From Erigeron canadensis (lineage: Eukaryota; Streptophyta; Magnoliopsida; Asterales; Asteraceae): a DNA stretch of 64,000 nt. The translations under genes were made by a program, and so were the position numbers. Positions within the stretch are counted from its first letter, which is position 1. The number at the start of each line of letters is the position of its first letter. This document shows positions 11,216 through 30,624 of this stretch, piece by piece. Where the stretch lies: assembly GCF_010389155.1 (NCBI RefSeq), contig NC_057765.1:5704001-5768000 (forward strand), given 5' to 3'. The notes under the pieces were generated by a model. The model saw only the letters and a program-made list of their open reading frames with translations. It was not told the origin of the DNA and did not search any database.

Positions 11216-12127
11216 TAAAATTCATGTTGATTATTAGTTTGTTGTGTAAGGGAGACGTAATCTTTGTGTTAATTTATTTTCAATGTTTTTTTCGCATATA
11301 AGGTTATAAACATGGTATCCCGCTTACGTAAAATAAAAGAAAAAACTGAGTAATTTTTTTTTTGTAACATTCAACACCGAATTAAGATAAGTAGATAAGT
11401 GAAATGAAAATAGCTTTAAAATAACATTAAATGCAAATTTTTCATGATGACCAGCAACGATTGGGCTTGGTTACTTGTGCTCCACTTGTATCAAGTTGAC
11501 CCGTTCTTTTTTCAGCATGAGCCGATCCTGTCACTACTTATTGAGCCACATCTTGGACTGAGATATCTGGGCTGCCAGTGCCAGTACTAGTACTAGTACT
11601 GCTAACAAATGCAATATATTTCTTTTTTTTTATACGAGTATATTTTATGATCATAATCATACTTTCTTTAATTGACTCTTCTATCTCTCGTCTTCCTTGC
11701 TTCCTAACATTTCCAAACATGGGGTTTACTAATGAGTACTCTTAAACTACAATTGCTAATCTAGTTTGCATACATGTGAAATTGATTGTAGTCCATAGCC
11801 TTCATGTAAAAAGAACTGATTAAAATTCAAAAACTTTTCATTCAGCTCAAGTGAAATTTATTGAGCTTGATTTAACAAGAGAAATAAAAAAAAAATTGAG
11901 AAAATGAATGCGCACTAATTGTATCTCTTTGAATTACATTTGAAAACAGATTTATATTTTTTTCTATCTCTAAGATTCAATTTCATCATGAGACCTTTTT
12001 GGACTGGTACCTTCAAATATTAAGCGTGTTGACACAATATACAAGTGGTAATAAAACATTCGCTCCATTGTCTCTTATGTGTTGTAGATTAGTATACCCG
12101 TATCTTCGTTACTCTATATTATTATTA
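11216..12127. other. Intergenic stretch without a recognised gene
   Basis: The sequence is AT-rich. The 60-codon minus frame at 11538-11720 includes a low-complexity Ser/Thr/Gly run and no known motif. A partial GTATACCCGTATCTTCGTTACTC motif near 12096-12118 may be a relic Helitron end. Confidence 0.5.
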
Positions 12128-12720
12128 TTAGTCTTAATACCCGTACGATGTATGGTAGTTATATATATTGTATCATGAAGAAATTCGAATATGTCTCATA
12201 CATGATTTGTGAGTATGAAATAATTTGTGGTTTAAATAAATCGATAATCGAAGCTAAATTATAATAAACAGTAATGATAAATATAATATATGTTTAGTTA
12301 TAATTTTGGATTTATCTTCAATATTTAGAACCACATCAAAATCGGAACATGTAAGCATAGTGGATATGACAAATAATCTTGTGATTTCAGATCGTAAACT
12401 CAAATTTTTGAAGTTTTCATGTTAATAACTTATTATAATCAATATAAGTAATAACAGTCGAAGAATTGAGAAAAAAATAGACAATTTATTAATGAGAAAA
12501 TGATCAATCAAATAAGGTTATAATGTCTTTTGTATTAATAAGTCAAGAGTTAGAGTTGAATTACAAGTCTAATAAGAAAATTGAATTTATATACAACTAA
12601 AAAAGCTAATTTTACAAAATAAATTAAAAAGACACGTGTTGATAGGATTATGCTATGTGTCGTTTCAAAAACATGTCAATCATGTTTTAGTTTATTAGTA
12701 TATTATTATTTTTATAATAA
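12128..12720 (-). mobile_element. Non-autonomous Helitron-like family B, copy 1
   Basis: Read on the minus strand, this is the same element as 31091-31654. Shared blocks in order are AATAAACTAAAACATG, a CGACACGTG-like stretch, TTGTATATAAATTCA, the TTATTAATACAAAAGACATTAT block, AAGTTATTAACATGAA, CATGTTCCGATTTTGATGTGG-like sequence and CATCGTACGGGT near the end. The 3' end reads CATCGTACGGGTATTAAGACTAA then T, a GC-rich stretch followed by CTAA, which fits the Helitron 3' signature (CTRR before T). There is no coding capacity. Confidence 0.7.
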
Positions 12721-13078
12721 AAAATATAAATTACTAAAAGTATTAAATAGTTAGATACTTTGCTTAGTTTTCTTTTACCAAGAGGTCAGGATTATACATT
12801 TTAGAGAAGTTCTAAAAAGAAAGTGGAATTAACACTAGTTTTTATAAAAAAGAAAAAAAAACATTATTAACACTGAAATGTATGGTGCAATAATCCTCTT
12901 TATTACAGACCAACAAATGTGAAAAGAAGAAAAACATGTAATGACAAATTTTTAAGACTTTTAGAGACTTTAACGTATAAAGTCTAGATTGGGACCATTA
13001 ATTTATTAATTACAAATTGACAAGACATAGAGCGTTGACTAAAATCAAAGTGCATATACTCCTTCAATCAAACTTCAC
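12721..13078. other. Upstream region of the receptor-like protein gene
   Basis: This is AT-rich promoter-side sequence. A GTTGACT motif (W-box core TTGACT, about 13034-13040) lies some 45 bp upstream of the TATA box. W-boxes bind WRKY factors and are common near defence genes. No ORF of note. Confidence 0.4.
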
Positions 13079-13087
13079 TATATATGA
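13079..13087 (+). promoter_or_regulatory. TATA box of the receptor-like protein gene
   Basis: TATATATGA lies 35-43 bp upstream of the ATG at 13122, which leaves room for only a very short 5' leader. Confidence 0.45.
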
Positions 13088-13121
13088 ATTTAAACATTAT
13101 TAGCAAACCACTTCATACAAC

Positions 13122-15932
13122 ATGATTATTTCAAATATGTTCCATAATAAAGTTAAACATTCTCATGTTTTGATCATTATTATTGTGTGGTCTTTGTTTC
13201 AATGTGTTGTTAACAGTACTACTAGTACTTTTGTAAGAATTCCTACTTTCCTTGCCAAACAACCAGTGGCAAAAGCTGATAAACAGATCAAGTGCATCGA
13301 TAAGGACCAAAATGCTCTCCTTGATTTTAAAGTTGGTCTTGAAGACCCCTATAATTATATCTCCGATTGGGGAACTAAAAAGGAAGATGATTGTTGCACG
13401 TGGACCAGAGTTACATGCGACAACCAGACTGGTCATGTCACGGAGCTTGACTTGTCTGATTGTTATCTTGAAGGTGATATTGGTCATTCATTGTTTAATT
13501 TAAACTACTTAACTCATCTTGACCTTTCTTATAATTCTCTTAATGGAACCATTTCCGAATCCATTAGGTCGTTGACACAACTAACGTATCTTCAACTTTC
13601 AAATAATTATTTTAACGGAACTATTCTTGAGTCTATTGGTCACTTGACCGAATTAAGGGAACTTTATCTTCTTGGTAATTCTTTTAGGGGAATCATTCCC
13701 AAGTCCATTGGCTCATTGACCCAATTAAAAGAACTTGACCTTGGATGGAATTATTTTAGTGGAACTATTCCTGAATCCATTGGTTCATTGACCCATTTAA
13801 GGTCACTTAGACTTTCTCATAATTCTTTTAATGGAAACATTCCTTTAGAACTTGGAAACCTCGTAAATCTAGAAGACCTTGAATTAAATGATCTTGGAAG
13901 ATGTTCAGTTGAAAATTTACATTGGTTATCTCATCTGTCTCATTTAAGATTACTTGATATGAGTGGGATTTCACTAGCCAAAGCTGACCATTGGGTAAAT
14001 GCAATTCTAAGTCTTCAAAAGCTAACAAATTTATATTTAGATGGATGTTACCTCTCACAGGTCATGCATTCATATTCTCCATCATTTTCTTCATTTAATA
14101 TTCATGACCTTTCTCTCTGTAACAACAATCTCAACTCATCTATGTATCGTTGGTTGTACCCATTAATTAGAAGCAATACACTTAAATATCTTTCTCTTGA
14201 CGGAAACAAGTTAGAAGAATTTCCAAATTATCTTGGAAATCTCTGTAATTTGACTAGTCTAAGTTTCATTAACAACTCAGCAATTGTTCCATTTTCTGAT
14301 TTTCTAAAATCATTATCTGCCGGATGCACATCTGCTATGTTAACTATCATTGTCGCTTCAGGTAGCCAATTTATAGGATCAATATCTGATGATATCCAAC
14401 ACTTTTCATCACTTCAAAAGTTATACCTAGATGACAATCAGTTAAATGGAACCATAAGTAAGAAAATGTGGGGATTGCCCTCGCTTTTCGAACTAAGAAT
14501 TACTTCCAATTCTCTTGGAGGCGCCACCTTTGAAAATATTGGAATGTCAAGTATTGAGTTCATAAATATCTCTTCCAATAACTTCAGCGAGAAAGCACCA
14601 GATATATCAAACTTTAATGCTTCCGCCGTATTAGATTTGAGTTCCAACAACTTCTATGGTCCGATAACGAATGTTTCTTCCTCTTTGAATCTTTTAAATC
14701 TTTCGAAAAACAAATTCTATGGAGGAATCTCTTTTTTGTGCCAAATTGTTGATGGGCTTTTAGTTTATCTGGATCTCTCGCATAACTTATTTTCTGGACA
14801 AATTCCAGACTGTTTATGGCAACTGAAAGCACTTCAATTTTTAAATCTGGCAAACAACAATTTGTTTGGAAAGCTTCCTGCATCTTTTAAATATTTGAAT
14901 TTACTTGATGTGTTGGATTTATACAACAACAACTTCTCTGGAGAATTGCCTTTATCGCTGAAGAATTGCACCAACTTAACCTTTTTGGATTTAGGGGCCA
15001 ACAAATTTTCTGGTAACATGTCTGTTTGGATTGGTGAAAACTTATTAGGATTGTATGCTCTTAGCCTTGGTTCTAATAACTTATTTGGACCCATTCCTTT
15101 AGAGTTTTGTCAGCTTGTAAATCTTCAAATTCTTGATCTGTCAATGAACAATCTTAATGGGACTATCCCTTCATGTGTCAATAATCTTACTTCCATGGTT
15201 CAACAAGGATTGATCACATTGGAACATAACCGACATCATTATGGTCTTTCATCTACACCTTCTGGACTTAGTGATTATGTTGACAGTGCGATTGTCCAGT
15301 GGCAAGGAATTAGACGTGAATTCACTAACAATCTCGGATTTTTGAAAAGCATTGATTTATCACACAACAATCTAGCAGGAAAAATCCCCAATACTCTAAC
15401 CGATCTTCGTGGATTGCTTGCACTCAACTTATCAAGGAATGCTTTACATGGGGAGATTCCAAAAAAAATTGGCAAGATGAAAGATCTTTTAATGTTGGAT
15501 TTATCAAGAAACCAACTTTCAGGAGAGGTACCATCCAGCATATCTGAGATGTTTTTGTTAAGTTCTTTAGACGTGTCATACAATAACTTGTCAGGGAGAA
15601 TTCCATCCGGCACTCAACTCCAATCGTTTGAAAATTCAAGTTACACAGGAAATGCAGGATTGTGTGGACCCCCAATTTCAAAATATTGCCCTGGAGATGA
15701 AAGATTTCAAATGCCATCCATCATTGGTGATGAAAGTGAAGGACACATAGATCAACTTGAGAGATGGTTTTACATTGGCGGGGCGATTGGTTTTGCTATC
15801 GGATTTTGGTTAGTGTGTAGTGCTTTGCTCATCAGTCATCGTGGAAGACATACTTTTTTTCACTTCATGGATCGTTCGGAAAATTGGGTTCATGTAAAGG
15901 TGGTGGTGTTTGTATGTCACAATGTTTTTTAA
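13122..15932 (+). CDS. LRR receptor-like protein (EIX2/Cf-type RLP), membrane-anchored, no kinase
   Basis: The 936-aa product is a cell-surface leucine-rich-repeat receptor without kinase. Family members bind pathogen or developmental ligands and signal through SOBIR1/BAK1-type co-receptors. The order is: hydrophobic signal segment (VLIIIIVWSLFQCVV, residues ~16-30); LRRNT cap with paired cysteines (CIDKDQNALLDFK ... DDCCTWTRVTCD, ~58-99); about 25-30 LRRs (~105-840); a non-LRR island around HNRHHYGLSSTPSGLSDYVD; the C-terminal cap NAGLCGPPISKYC; an acidic spacer; one membrane helix (WFYIGGAIGFAIGFW, from ~882); and a short cytoplasmic tail. The pattern and length fit the EIX1/EIX2 clade. It is one exon. 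The first ATG follows a TATA box by 35 bp. Four adjacent 24-residue LRRs (13560-13847) are nearly repeats of one another. An AATAAA lies at 16027-16032. The frame is intact, so the gene is probably functional; the ligand is unknown. Confidence 0.93.
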   Translation: MIISNMFHNKVKHSHVLIIIIVWSLFQCVVNSTTSTFVRIPTFLAKQPVAKADKQIKCIDKDQNALLDFKVGLEDPYNYISDWGTKKEDDCCTWTRVTCDNQTGHVTELDLSDCYLEGDIGHSLFNLNYLTHLDLSYNSLNGTISESIRSLTQLTYLQLSNNYFNGTILESIGHLTELRELYLLGNSFRGIIPKSIGSLTQLKELDLGWNYFSGTIPESIGSLTHLRSLRLSHNSFNGNIPLELGNLVNLEDLELNDLGRCSVENLHWLSHLSHLRLLDMSGISLAKADHWVNAILSLQKLTNLYLDGCYLSQVMHSYSPSFSSFNIHDLSLCNNNLNSSMYRWLYPLIRSNTLKYLSLDGNKLEEFPNYLGNLCNLTSLSFINNSAIVPFSDFLKSLSAGCTSAMLTIIVASGSQFIGSISDDIQHFSSLQKLYLDDNQLNGTISKKMWGLPSLFELRITSNSLGGATFENIGMSSIEFINISSNNFSEKAPDISNFNASAVLDLSSNNFYGPITNVSSSLNLLNLSKNKFYGGISFLCQIVDGLLVYLDLSHNLFSGQIPDCLWQLKALQFLNLANNNLFGKLPASFKYLNLLDVLDLYNNNFSGELPLSLKNCTNLTFLDLGANKFSGNMSVWIGENLLGLYALSLGSNNLFGPIPLEFCQLVNLQILDLSMNNLNGTIPSCVNNLTSMVQQGLITLEHNRHHYGLSSTPSGLSDYVDSAIVQWQGIRREFTNNLGFLKSIDLSHNNLAGKIPNTLTDLRGLLALNLSRNALHGEIPKKIGKMKDLLMLDLSRNQLSGEVPSSISEMFLLSSLDVSYNNLSGRIPSGTQLQSFENSSYTGNAGLCGPPISKYCPGDERFQMPSIIGDESEGHIDQLERWFYIGGAIGFAIGFWLVCSALLISHRGRHTFFHFMDRSENWVHVKVVVFVCHNVF
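13560..13847 (+). repeat. Four 72-bp tandem LRR units inside the receptor-like protein gene
   Basis: Four consecutive 24-codon units begin at SIRSLTQLTYL, SIGHLTELREL, SIGSLTQLKELDL and SIGSLTHLRSL. Nucleotide similarity between the third and fourth is high (TCCATTGG[C/T]TCATTGACCCA in both). This suggests expansion by unequal crossing-over. Confidence 0.8.
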
Positions 15933-16552
15933 CTTCTTGTCTTTTAGAATTTATTTATATTGTTTTTATTTACCATATTTTTCGTGTATGTATTTGGGAG
16001 AGGTTTTTAAATCCTCATTAATAATTAATAAAGTTGCCACCAACACCATGGCAGTGAGGGAGCCAGTAGGTGGGCTAGCCGATGCTTAGCCCCCGCCAAC
16101 TAACCAATCTTTCATAGTTCTATTCCAAGACACTGTCAACAAGTACAAATTTTGAACTCCTAAAATTCTAAAGTTTAACTACGTGTATATGTTAACGTTT
16201 TGAAGATTTAATATGATGAAGCTATGATAAGGAAATTTGTTTTGCATGATCTATTGGAGTTGATTTATGATGATATACCCCTTCGTATCACCATATGAAG
16301 GTAATCTCTTTATGAAGCACCTACACGAATGGCTTAGGCTGAATGTGCATAATTAATTAAATAGACCCAAATCCGTTTTATAGTAAATCATATCCCAATT
16401 ATTAAGGTATAATAAAGATGCCAATTAAATCGAATTTATAAACCCTAGCTAGGGTAAAATCCCTAACTTCCTCCCCAAGTTACCTTCTCCTATGTAAGGA
16501 GAGGTAAACCCTCATTATGTTCACCTTTTTTTAGTGTCTATATTTTTGACAG
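15933..16552. other. 3' flank of the receptor-like protein gene
   Basis: The 3' UTR probably ends after AATAAA at 16027-16032. The rest shows no gene. The CCCTAGCTAGGG palindrome at 16443-16454 is isolated. Confidence 0.45.
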
Positions 16553-17004
16553 GTTTGGGACTTGGTGCGTGTCAAGGCTCAGTTTCAATGTACTTCGTTT
16601 ACCTGGAATGACGTTGTTGCTCATGTGATACAAGTCGCCACAAGAGGAACCACACATACTGGGGTGTTGAAGTTATTGTTTGTTGCTGCGGTTTATTTTT
16701 ATTGGCAAGAACGGAGTTCAAGCCTGTTTTCTAACAAGAGAAGACCTCATGACAAGCTTTTTGCAACTATGTTATCAACTATTCGGATCTTCCAATTCCT
16801 TTTAAGAAGATGACTAGAGTGGAAGATTTGTTTTGTTTATTAGTATCAGTTAGATATCATATAGCATAGGAAGTTAGTACTTGTTTCTTAGATGTTGCAT
16901 GTTTGTGCATGGGTTGTAAAGTAAGTTTAGTACTCAACAAGATCGTCTGTTCTTTCATTTATATATAAAATCTAACCGGGGGTGACGAACTTTACCGAAA
17001 AAAT
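16553..17004 (+). mobile_element. LINE (L1-type) 3' end, C-terminus of the reverse-transcriptase ORF
   Basis: The frame from GTTTGGGAC (16553) reads VWDLVRVKAQFQCTSFTWNDVV, then VLKLLFVAAVYFYWQERSS, then FSNKRRPHDKLF, ending at TGA 16811-16813. This is the C-terminal zf-RVT-like tail of plant L1-type LINEs (the usual form has WxxVxxxVYxIWxERNxRxF). About 190 bp of 3' UTR follows, ending GACGAACTTTACCGAAAAAA, with a short A-rich tail. All upstream RT and endonuclease sequence is absent, as expected for a 5'-truncated insertion. It is nonfunctional. Confidence 0.85.
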
Positions 17005-17267
17005 TAAATTGTCATAAACGATACTAAAAGTTTTAAAAATATTCTACTATATGAGCTAAAAGAAATAAAAAAAATATGCATTTAAAAAAAATAGGTGGTA
17101 GTTAACTGGTTTAGATTATATTTTTCTTTCCTATTATAAATATTACTTATTTATTTCACCATTATTTTTTTATTTAGATGAGATCGTGGTACACTTTTAA
17201 CCCAAAGCTAGCCTAGGATAAACTAAATATAAACTACACAAAAAATTCGAGTATATATATATATATA

Positions 17268-17654
17268 CTAGCCTTGTACCCGTGCTATGCAGCGAGACAT
17301 AGGAAAAAAACGTTAGTTAAGTAATGGTACCGTGTTATTATATGAATGTATGATTCAACTCAAGTGTTTCTTAGTCCGGCTGAAAGTGCAAACCGCCGTT
17401 TTTGTTTTAGAGTGAGCAATTTTTACGTTGATTTATTATTAAATTTAGTAACACATGTGTGTTTTTTTGGTATACTATATGAGCAACTGCGGGGAAGGGA
17501 AAAGACACGCGTAAGAGTTTTTTTTTAAGGGTATTTTTGGAATTTTAGGGATAAAGTGTTTGATGTTAGTATAGATTAAAAGGGTAAATTAGAGATTTTA
17601 AAGGTAGAGTGTTGAATTTTGAGTGAGGAAGTTTGTTTATATAGATAGTATAGA
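17268..17654 (-). mobile_element. Non-autonomous Helitron-like element
   Basis: The left edge reads ACTAGCCTTGTACCCGTGC, the reverse complement of a GC-rich end followed by CTAGT. The right edge reads AGATAGTATAGA, the reverse complement of TCTATACTATCT, a common plant Helitron 5' start. It is 387 bp with no coding capacity. Confidence 0.7.
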
Positions 17655-19038
17655 TATAGATATATATTTTTGCTACTTTCAAGTCCGGATAAAAGAACAA
17701 GGGAATACCATTCTTTATGGTGAGTACTTCAAGGTAGCTAATGGAAATTGTGACATTTAAAGCCCATTTTAAATGTGTAAACAATTGTTGAGATTTGAAA
17801 AAAAATAAAATAAAATAAAATAAAATAAAAGATCTATGGCTCGACCTCGATTTACACATTTAAAGCCCATTTTAAGATGCAATTTACAAAAAATAGCCCA
17901 TTTTTAGTATCTCAATTTACACATTTAAAGCCCAAATAATTGAAACCCAAAACATAATTTAAAGCCCACAATCGTATCCTTTTCACTCAACCTCTAAAAT
18001 CTTTGTTCTTGTTGCTAATGAGATAAACCCCTCAACGGGAAATATCTCTTACACAATCTTACCCAAAATAAAATATCATTTATATTCATTTCTACACATA
18101 CCATCTTCATTTGCAGGTTTACTTAGTTTTTCCATATTTTGATACACAATTGCGTAAACGTATATATATATATATATATGTATTATGTATTATTACTTTT
18201 CTTCAATTTTTGAAAAAAGAGTACATGTTTTTGGGGTTCATGAAACTTAAAAATGTTGAAATATTAAGTTATATAGTGTTGATTTATGTATTTTAGGTGT
18301 ATTGTTAGGTATATGCAGATGACAGTTTTTCATGCACACAAGTTGTTTGATGAAATGCCTCAGAAAAAAACTATGCTTTTTTTTGTTGTTACACCTTGTT
18401 AGTTGTTTAAGTAAATATTAATCATAGGGTAAAGAGTTAATACATGAAATATACTGTCTTCTTTAATGAATATGTTCGCTAGGACTTCTATGGTTTCTGG
18501 GGAATTTTGCTTAAGTTACTGACTTACTGTGATTTAAAAGGTTCAGTTCTTGTATACGTGTAGTGGAATATATGCATAATAATGTTTCAACATGGCCCTT
18601 GTTAGTTCCCGAAAAATAGGTTATATTGAATTACGTAACAAGAGGATGATATTTGTGTGTCCGTGACGCACTTTGGGGTTTTTTTGATAAAAAATTTTCT
18701 ATATGCGTCGCCCAAGTAGTTAGAATGCCTCCACAAATTACAACTTTTTTTAAAACAAATATCTGCATAATCTATTTCATGTTTTTTTTTTAAAAAATTA
18801 AAAATAAAAAAAATCTTATTTACATATTATCAGACTTTTCTCTCCTGCAGAATTGGATATATGCTTTTGAAGTATTAGACCGATGTTAAATTTTTGTTGT
18901 TAGTTTTGTTTTAACACAACTAAATGCTAGTTTATGTCTTATGTTGAATTGTATAGATATTGGACACTGTGTAAGCTTCTTCAGAAATCTGAACCCTGGA
19001 TCCGCCAATCTGCCACTGAGTCTCAGTGTAGCTAAAAA
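17655..19038. other. Intergenic region upstream of RNase J
   Basis: This contains an AAAATA run (17800-17830), several copies of ACATTTAAAGCCCA (about 17754, 17857, 17921), a (TA)n tract (18162-18179) and AT-rich sequence. It probably includes the RNase J promoter and 5' UTR. Neither a confident TATA box nor a 5' UTR intron could be fixed. Confidence 0.45.
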
Positions 19039-26814
<7,776 letters not shown>

Positions 26815-27466
26815 TCCAAGAACTAAGAGGTGTCAATTTCCCGCATTCAGGGGACTGAAAATCTTCACATATATTGCCGACCGAAGGGATTTGCACACGG
26901 TATTCTTTAAGGTTGCTTGTTATAACATTAAGTAGAGTAAAATGGTAAAGCTAATGGCAGTGAGCAGCACAATTTTTGTAATTCAGTGTAGAAAATAGTA
27001 TTGTAGAACTCAAGTGTTATCTCTTAAAAGTAATTAGCCGATGAGCGTATTTTTGTCTCTTCTATACGTGCCACATCCTTGTAGTTGTAATTTGTGTATC
27101 TATAGAAATTTTTTCTTCGCCCAAGTTATGGAGGTCAGTATGTTATATGTAGACGTAGTATATCAAATGGACCAGTCTGGTTAAAGAACTTTGTCTTGGC
27201 AAGAGTGTTTAATAGGTTTTAGTGGTCAGCTGAATAGAGGCAACCTCTTGGCCAAACTCATGAGATCTGTTTAGCAGAATTTTAACCGAATATCCCAACC
27301 ATTGAAAACGGTATGGATGTTTAGATGTGTACAGTATTTGTATGATTATTTTCATGGCGTGCGGCGGAACCTGCCCATATTGGATGCTAATCACCAAGGC
27401 ATGTTGTGTCACTCATTGATTGATAATTACTGAACCATTTCATAATATTCCTTTTTGAACTTCCTT
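26815..27466. other. RNase J 3' UTR and flank
   Basis: No ORF with recognisable motifs. The 3' UTR probably covers the first ~200-300 bp; no single poly(A) site can be assigned. Confidence 0.4.
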
Positions 27467-27478
27467 TAACATTTATAT

Positions 27479-27670
27479 GGGGAAATATTAGGTAAAGCAT
27501 ACAGTACCTATCTTAGGTAAAGCAGGGGATTATATAAAATTCAGGGGGGGTTTATGTATTATTCAGAGGAGGTTATGTATGTTTATCAAATCGGAAGGTT
27601 TAATCTATAATTTTTTTTAATGTGACATTACCTAAGCTTAGGTAAAGTCTGCAGTACGGATCATTTTCCC
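27479..27670. mobile_element. 192-bp MITE with 12-bp flanking direct repeats
   Basis: The ends are inverted (GGGGAAATATTAGG at left, GGATCATTTTCCC at right). The flanks TAACATTTATAT at 27467-27478 and 27671-27682 are identical. Two internal AGGTAAAGC-type motifs lie in mirrored positions. Superfamily is not assigned; the long duplication points to a Mutator-like origin. Confidence 0.7.
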
Positions 27671-27682
27671 TAACATTTATAT

Positions 27683-30624
27683 AAGGCAGGATAGTTGCTG
27701 GTGGTTCTCTACTCTTATGTTGACTGTCGAGGAAACTATCTGCGTAAGAAGTATGTGGGTTAATACAGCATTATAAGCTAACGTCGACTAATGGCCGACT
27801 TAACTTCATTAATTGGACTTTCTTAATGTATAGCATTCTATCAGAGGTAAACATATAGCATCATTTACACATTTCAAAGGGGGTACTAGTGTACAATAAG
27901 TTAGAGATCTTCACAAAAACCATATGTGTATCTCAGAAAAAGAAGTCTCGAGTCAAGATATTTTTCATACGTTATCAAACAAATCGACTAATGTGATGTT
28001 ACTCCAAGTTTTGTGGCTAAAAGTATGCTTTTCTTGGTCTATGAATAAGGTAAGGCGTGGAACAATTGTGGCGGGAGACGCTCATGGCTAAAAGTTCATT
28101 GTTAATTTTATTCTCCATTAGGCACTTACTGATTAAGTTCTTCCTTTTCCAAACTTCATTGTCATTCGATCCGAATCAATTTCATAGATCTTCCTCTGAA
28201 TGATCAGCTGCTGAAGTTTCTAAAAAAGGATTCTCAACATCAATGAGTGTTGCTCAGTGACTTTATCACAGATCTCACGATATGTCGCAATTTGCTTTAA
28301 ACTTGCTAGTTATTCACCTTTGACAAAAGACTAAAGGTCTTGTTGTATGTAACTTTTCTATGTTCTTGTTTTCACTTTCCCACTTTACATATCGAATCTC
28401 TACAGATGAACAATATATATTGATGAAAGTAACTATGAAGATGGAGCACCAAAAATGAACAACATTAGTTTAACTATCATTTTCACTTTAAATCAAACAT
28501 ATATATCCATTCATTAGACACATAAGTTAACCAAAACAATCAACTTCCTTTGAGCAAAGTAAGAGAATAAAAATCTATAGATTCAATTTTACAAATGACC
28601 TGGTACCAGTGGCGGATCCAGAAGTTTATAAAGTACATGAAAGTTCGGGGGCCTAATGGATGAATTCTCAAGTTGTATATATATAAAAGATTTCCAGGAA
28701 TAAAGTTAATCTGAGGGTCACTCATCAAGTGAGCATCGGTAAGCTCATCATCACTTAGCTTGTCAAACCATTGTCATTGGCGCAACCTCTTAGTTAGCGC
28801 ATCAATGAGGTACTTTAATGAAGCGATGAGGGGTAGTTTCGAATTTTAAACCCAAAGGCTATTATGCCGCTTGAAAAAAACAAATTCTAGGAGATGATGG
28901 AAGTATGTTGTTTGCATAGTGTGTCAGTTTAAAAGTGCTGATTTGACGTCGACGTAGCAAAATTGATGAAGGAGGTAATGAGGGATTGTTGAGAGTATAG
29001 TTGCCAAATATCTACACATTAACATGGAACTTATCATAAAGACATAATGTAGGTTTTCTTACATGCATGTTTTTTAAGACAAAGGCGTACATCACTTCTA
29101 AAACGCCTAATTGTTTTATACTGATTGCTGTGAGCTTTAACCCACAACATATTGTTTGATGGAAACCTCCAATATCACTAGGCTGAAGGTCCTTTGGTAG
29201 GTTTTCCTGTATCTATGTATTAGTGTTTTAACTTTTAATCTCAAATGTATGATATATATTCATGTTATTTTTCAGATTAAAATAAAGTACTTTTATTAAG
29301 ATAGAATACATATTTTTACTAAAAGCTGCAAGTTAGAGACTTGAGAGCCAGGTTGAGGGAATGAAAATGACTTGACCTTTTGAAGAACAAACCTGAGTGG
29401 AGATATTTTTATGGAGTGTGGAATTGGTAGGGTAAAGGTACCCTTTTCCTTCTTTTTAGTACATATATATGAAAATCTACTTACTTTTTTCTCTATCAAA
29501 ACAACTTATTAGTTAGCTTATCATGTTGTTAGTCATAATAAGCCAGTTTTTAAGAAGATTGTGAAGGAAAGCTTTGTAATAATAAGTTGATCTTGTTCAC
29601 AGTAATGAAGCAAAATCCCTAAACTAGTTTATATAAACAACTTATTTCGGCACGTACAATCAACTTTAGGAAATCAAGTTATCGCTAGGCTTGCCATTTC
29701 TCTAGTTTGGAAGAAACAAATTGTAGTACGCCCAACGATACTGCAATTAGTATTTTAGTGACACTGTATGCACTTCTGTTATGACATTTCTCAGAATGAG
29801 ATTTGATGTAACCAAGTATCATTTATTCTTTCATCACCACATATATAAGCATATAGAATATTTGTCTTTTGATTAAGTTGGAACATGTTGGCCCTTCAGC
29901 AACTGTAAGTTAGCATGGTGCTAGGAATGGGATATTTTTATAATTTGTTGATGTAACCTTACAACCGGATCATATGTGCTTTTATATATGTTATTTTGTT
30001 CTGATTCCAAGGTGGGATAACATGGTGGTTTGTTCATCTGTCAATTCATCCGTGATGGACCATATATGACTATTGAGGTTTGAGGATACACAAACCTTGG
30101 ACATAATTAATTTTAGTCATTTTCGTTTCTTCTTTTCCATGCTCCTCTTTTTTTTTATTGGAAAAACAATTGTGGATAAATATCTGCACACTTTTAGTTC
30201 GGTATAATTTTATACATATAAAAACGTGACAAAATTTAATAATTTGTTCTTAAAATTTAATTATTTGTTCACGCTAAATAGAAATGGGATAGTAGTAATA
30301 TTATTTGTTACTTCAATCTCTTTGTTATACATGCTGCTCATTTTCTTGATTCTTGTTTTCTTCTCGAGGGTTATATTTCTTTCTCAATTACTCCCTTGAT
30401 ATAATATTAAGTTCGAAAATCAAATTATCGACTTTTAAATATCAACAAGGATAAGGATGAACTCATGGACAAGTTATCCAACTTCGATTCATTTTTTTCT
30501 GTTTTTTTTATCATTGATTTTTTTAGCGCAATATTGTTAACATGTCATATCATTATGCATTCAATAAAAGATACATATGGTAAAAAGAAATGGAACATGC
30601 TTATAAATTTTCTTTACAAGCTTA
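27683..30624. other. Intergenic stretch without a recognised gene
   Basis: About 2.9 kb of AT-rich sequence. A hAT-like end CAGTGGCGGATCCAGAA begins at about 28609 but has no partner nearby. Sequence at 29874-29956 resembles 32090-32175 (see findings). Open frames here are short and without recognisable motifs. Confidence 0.45.

Noticed and set aside
13131..15717. Seven frames of 70-118 codons antisense to, and one (13252-13503) in another frame of, the receptor-like protein
   Set aside because: They overlap an intact 936-codon gene and arise from its repetitive LRR coding sequence.
28609..28760. hAT element starting CAGTGGCGGATCCAGAA
   Set aside because: No matching inverted end or 8-bp duplication could be found within about 2 kb.
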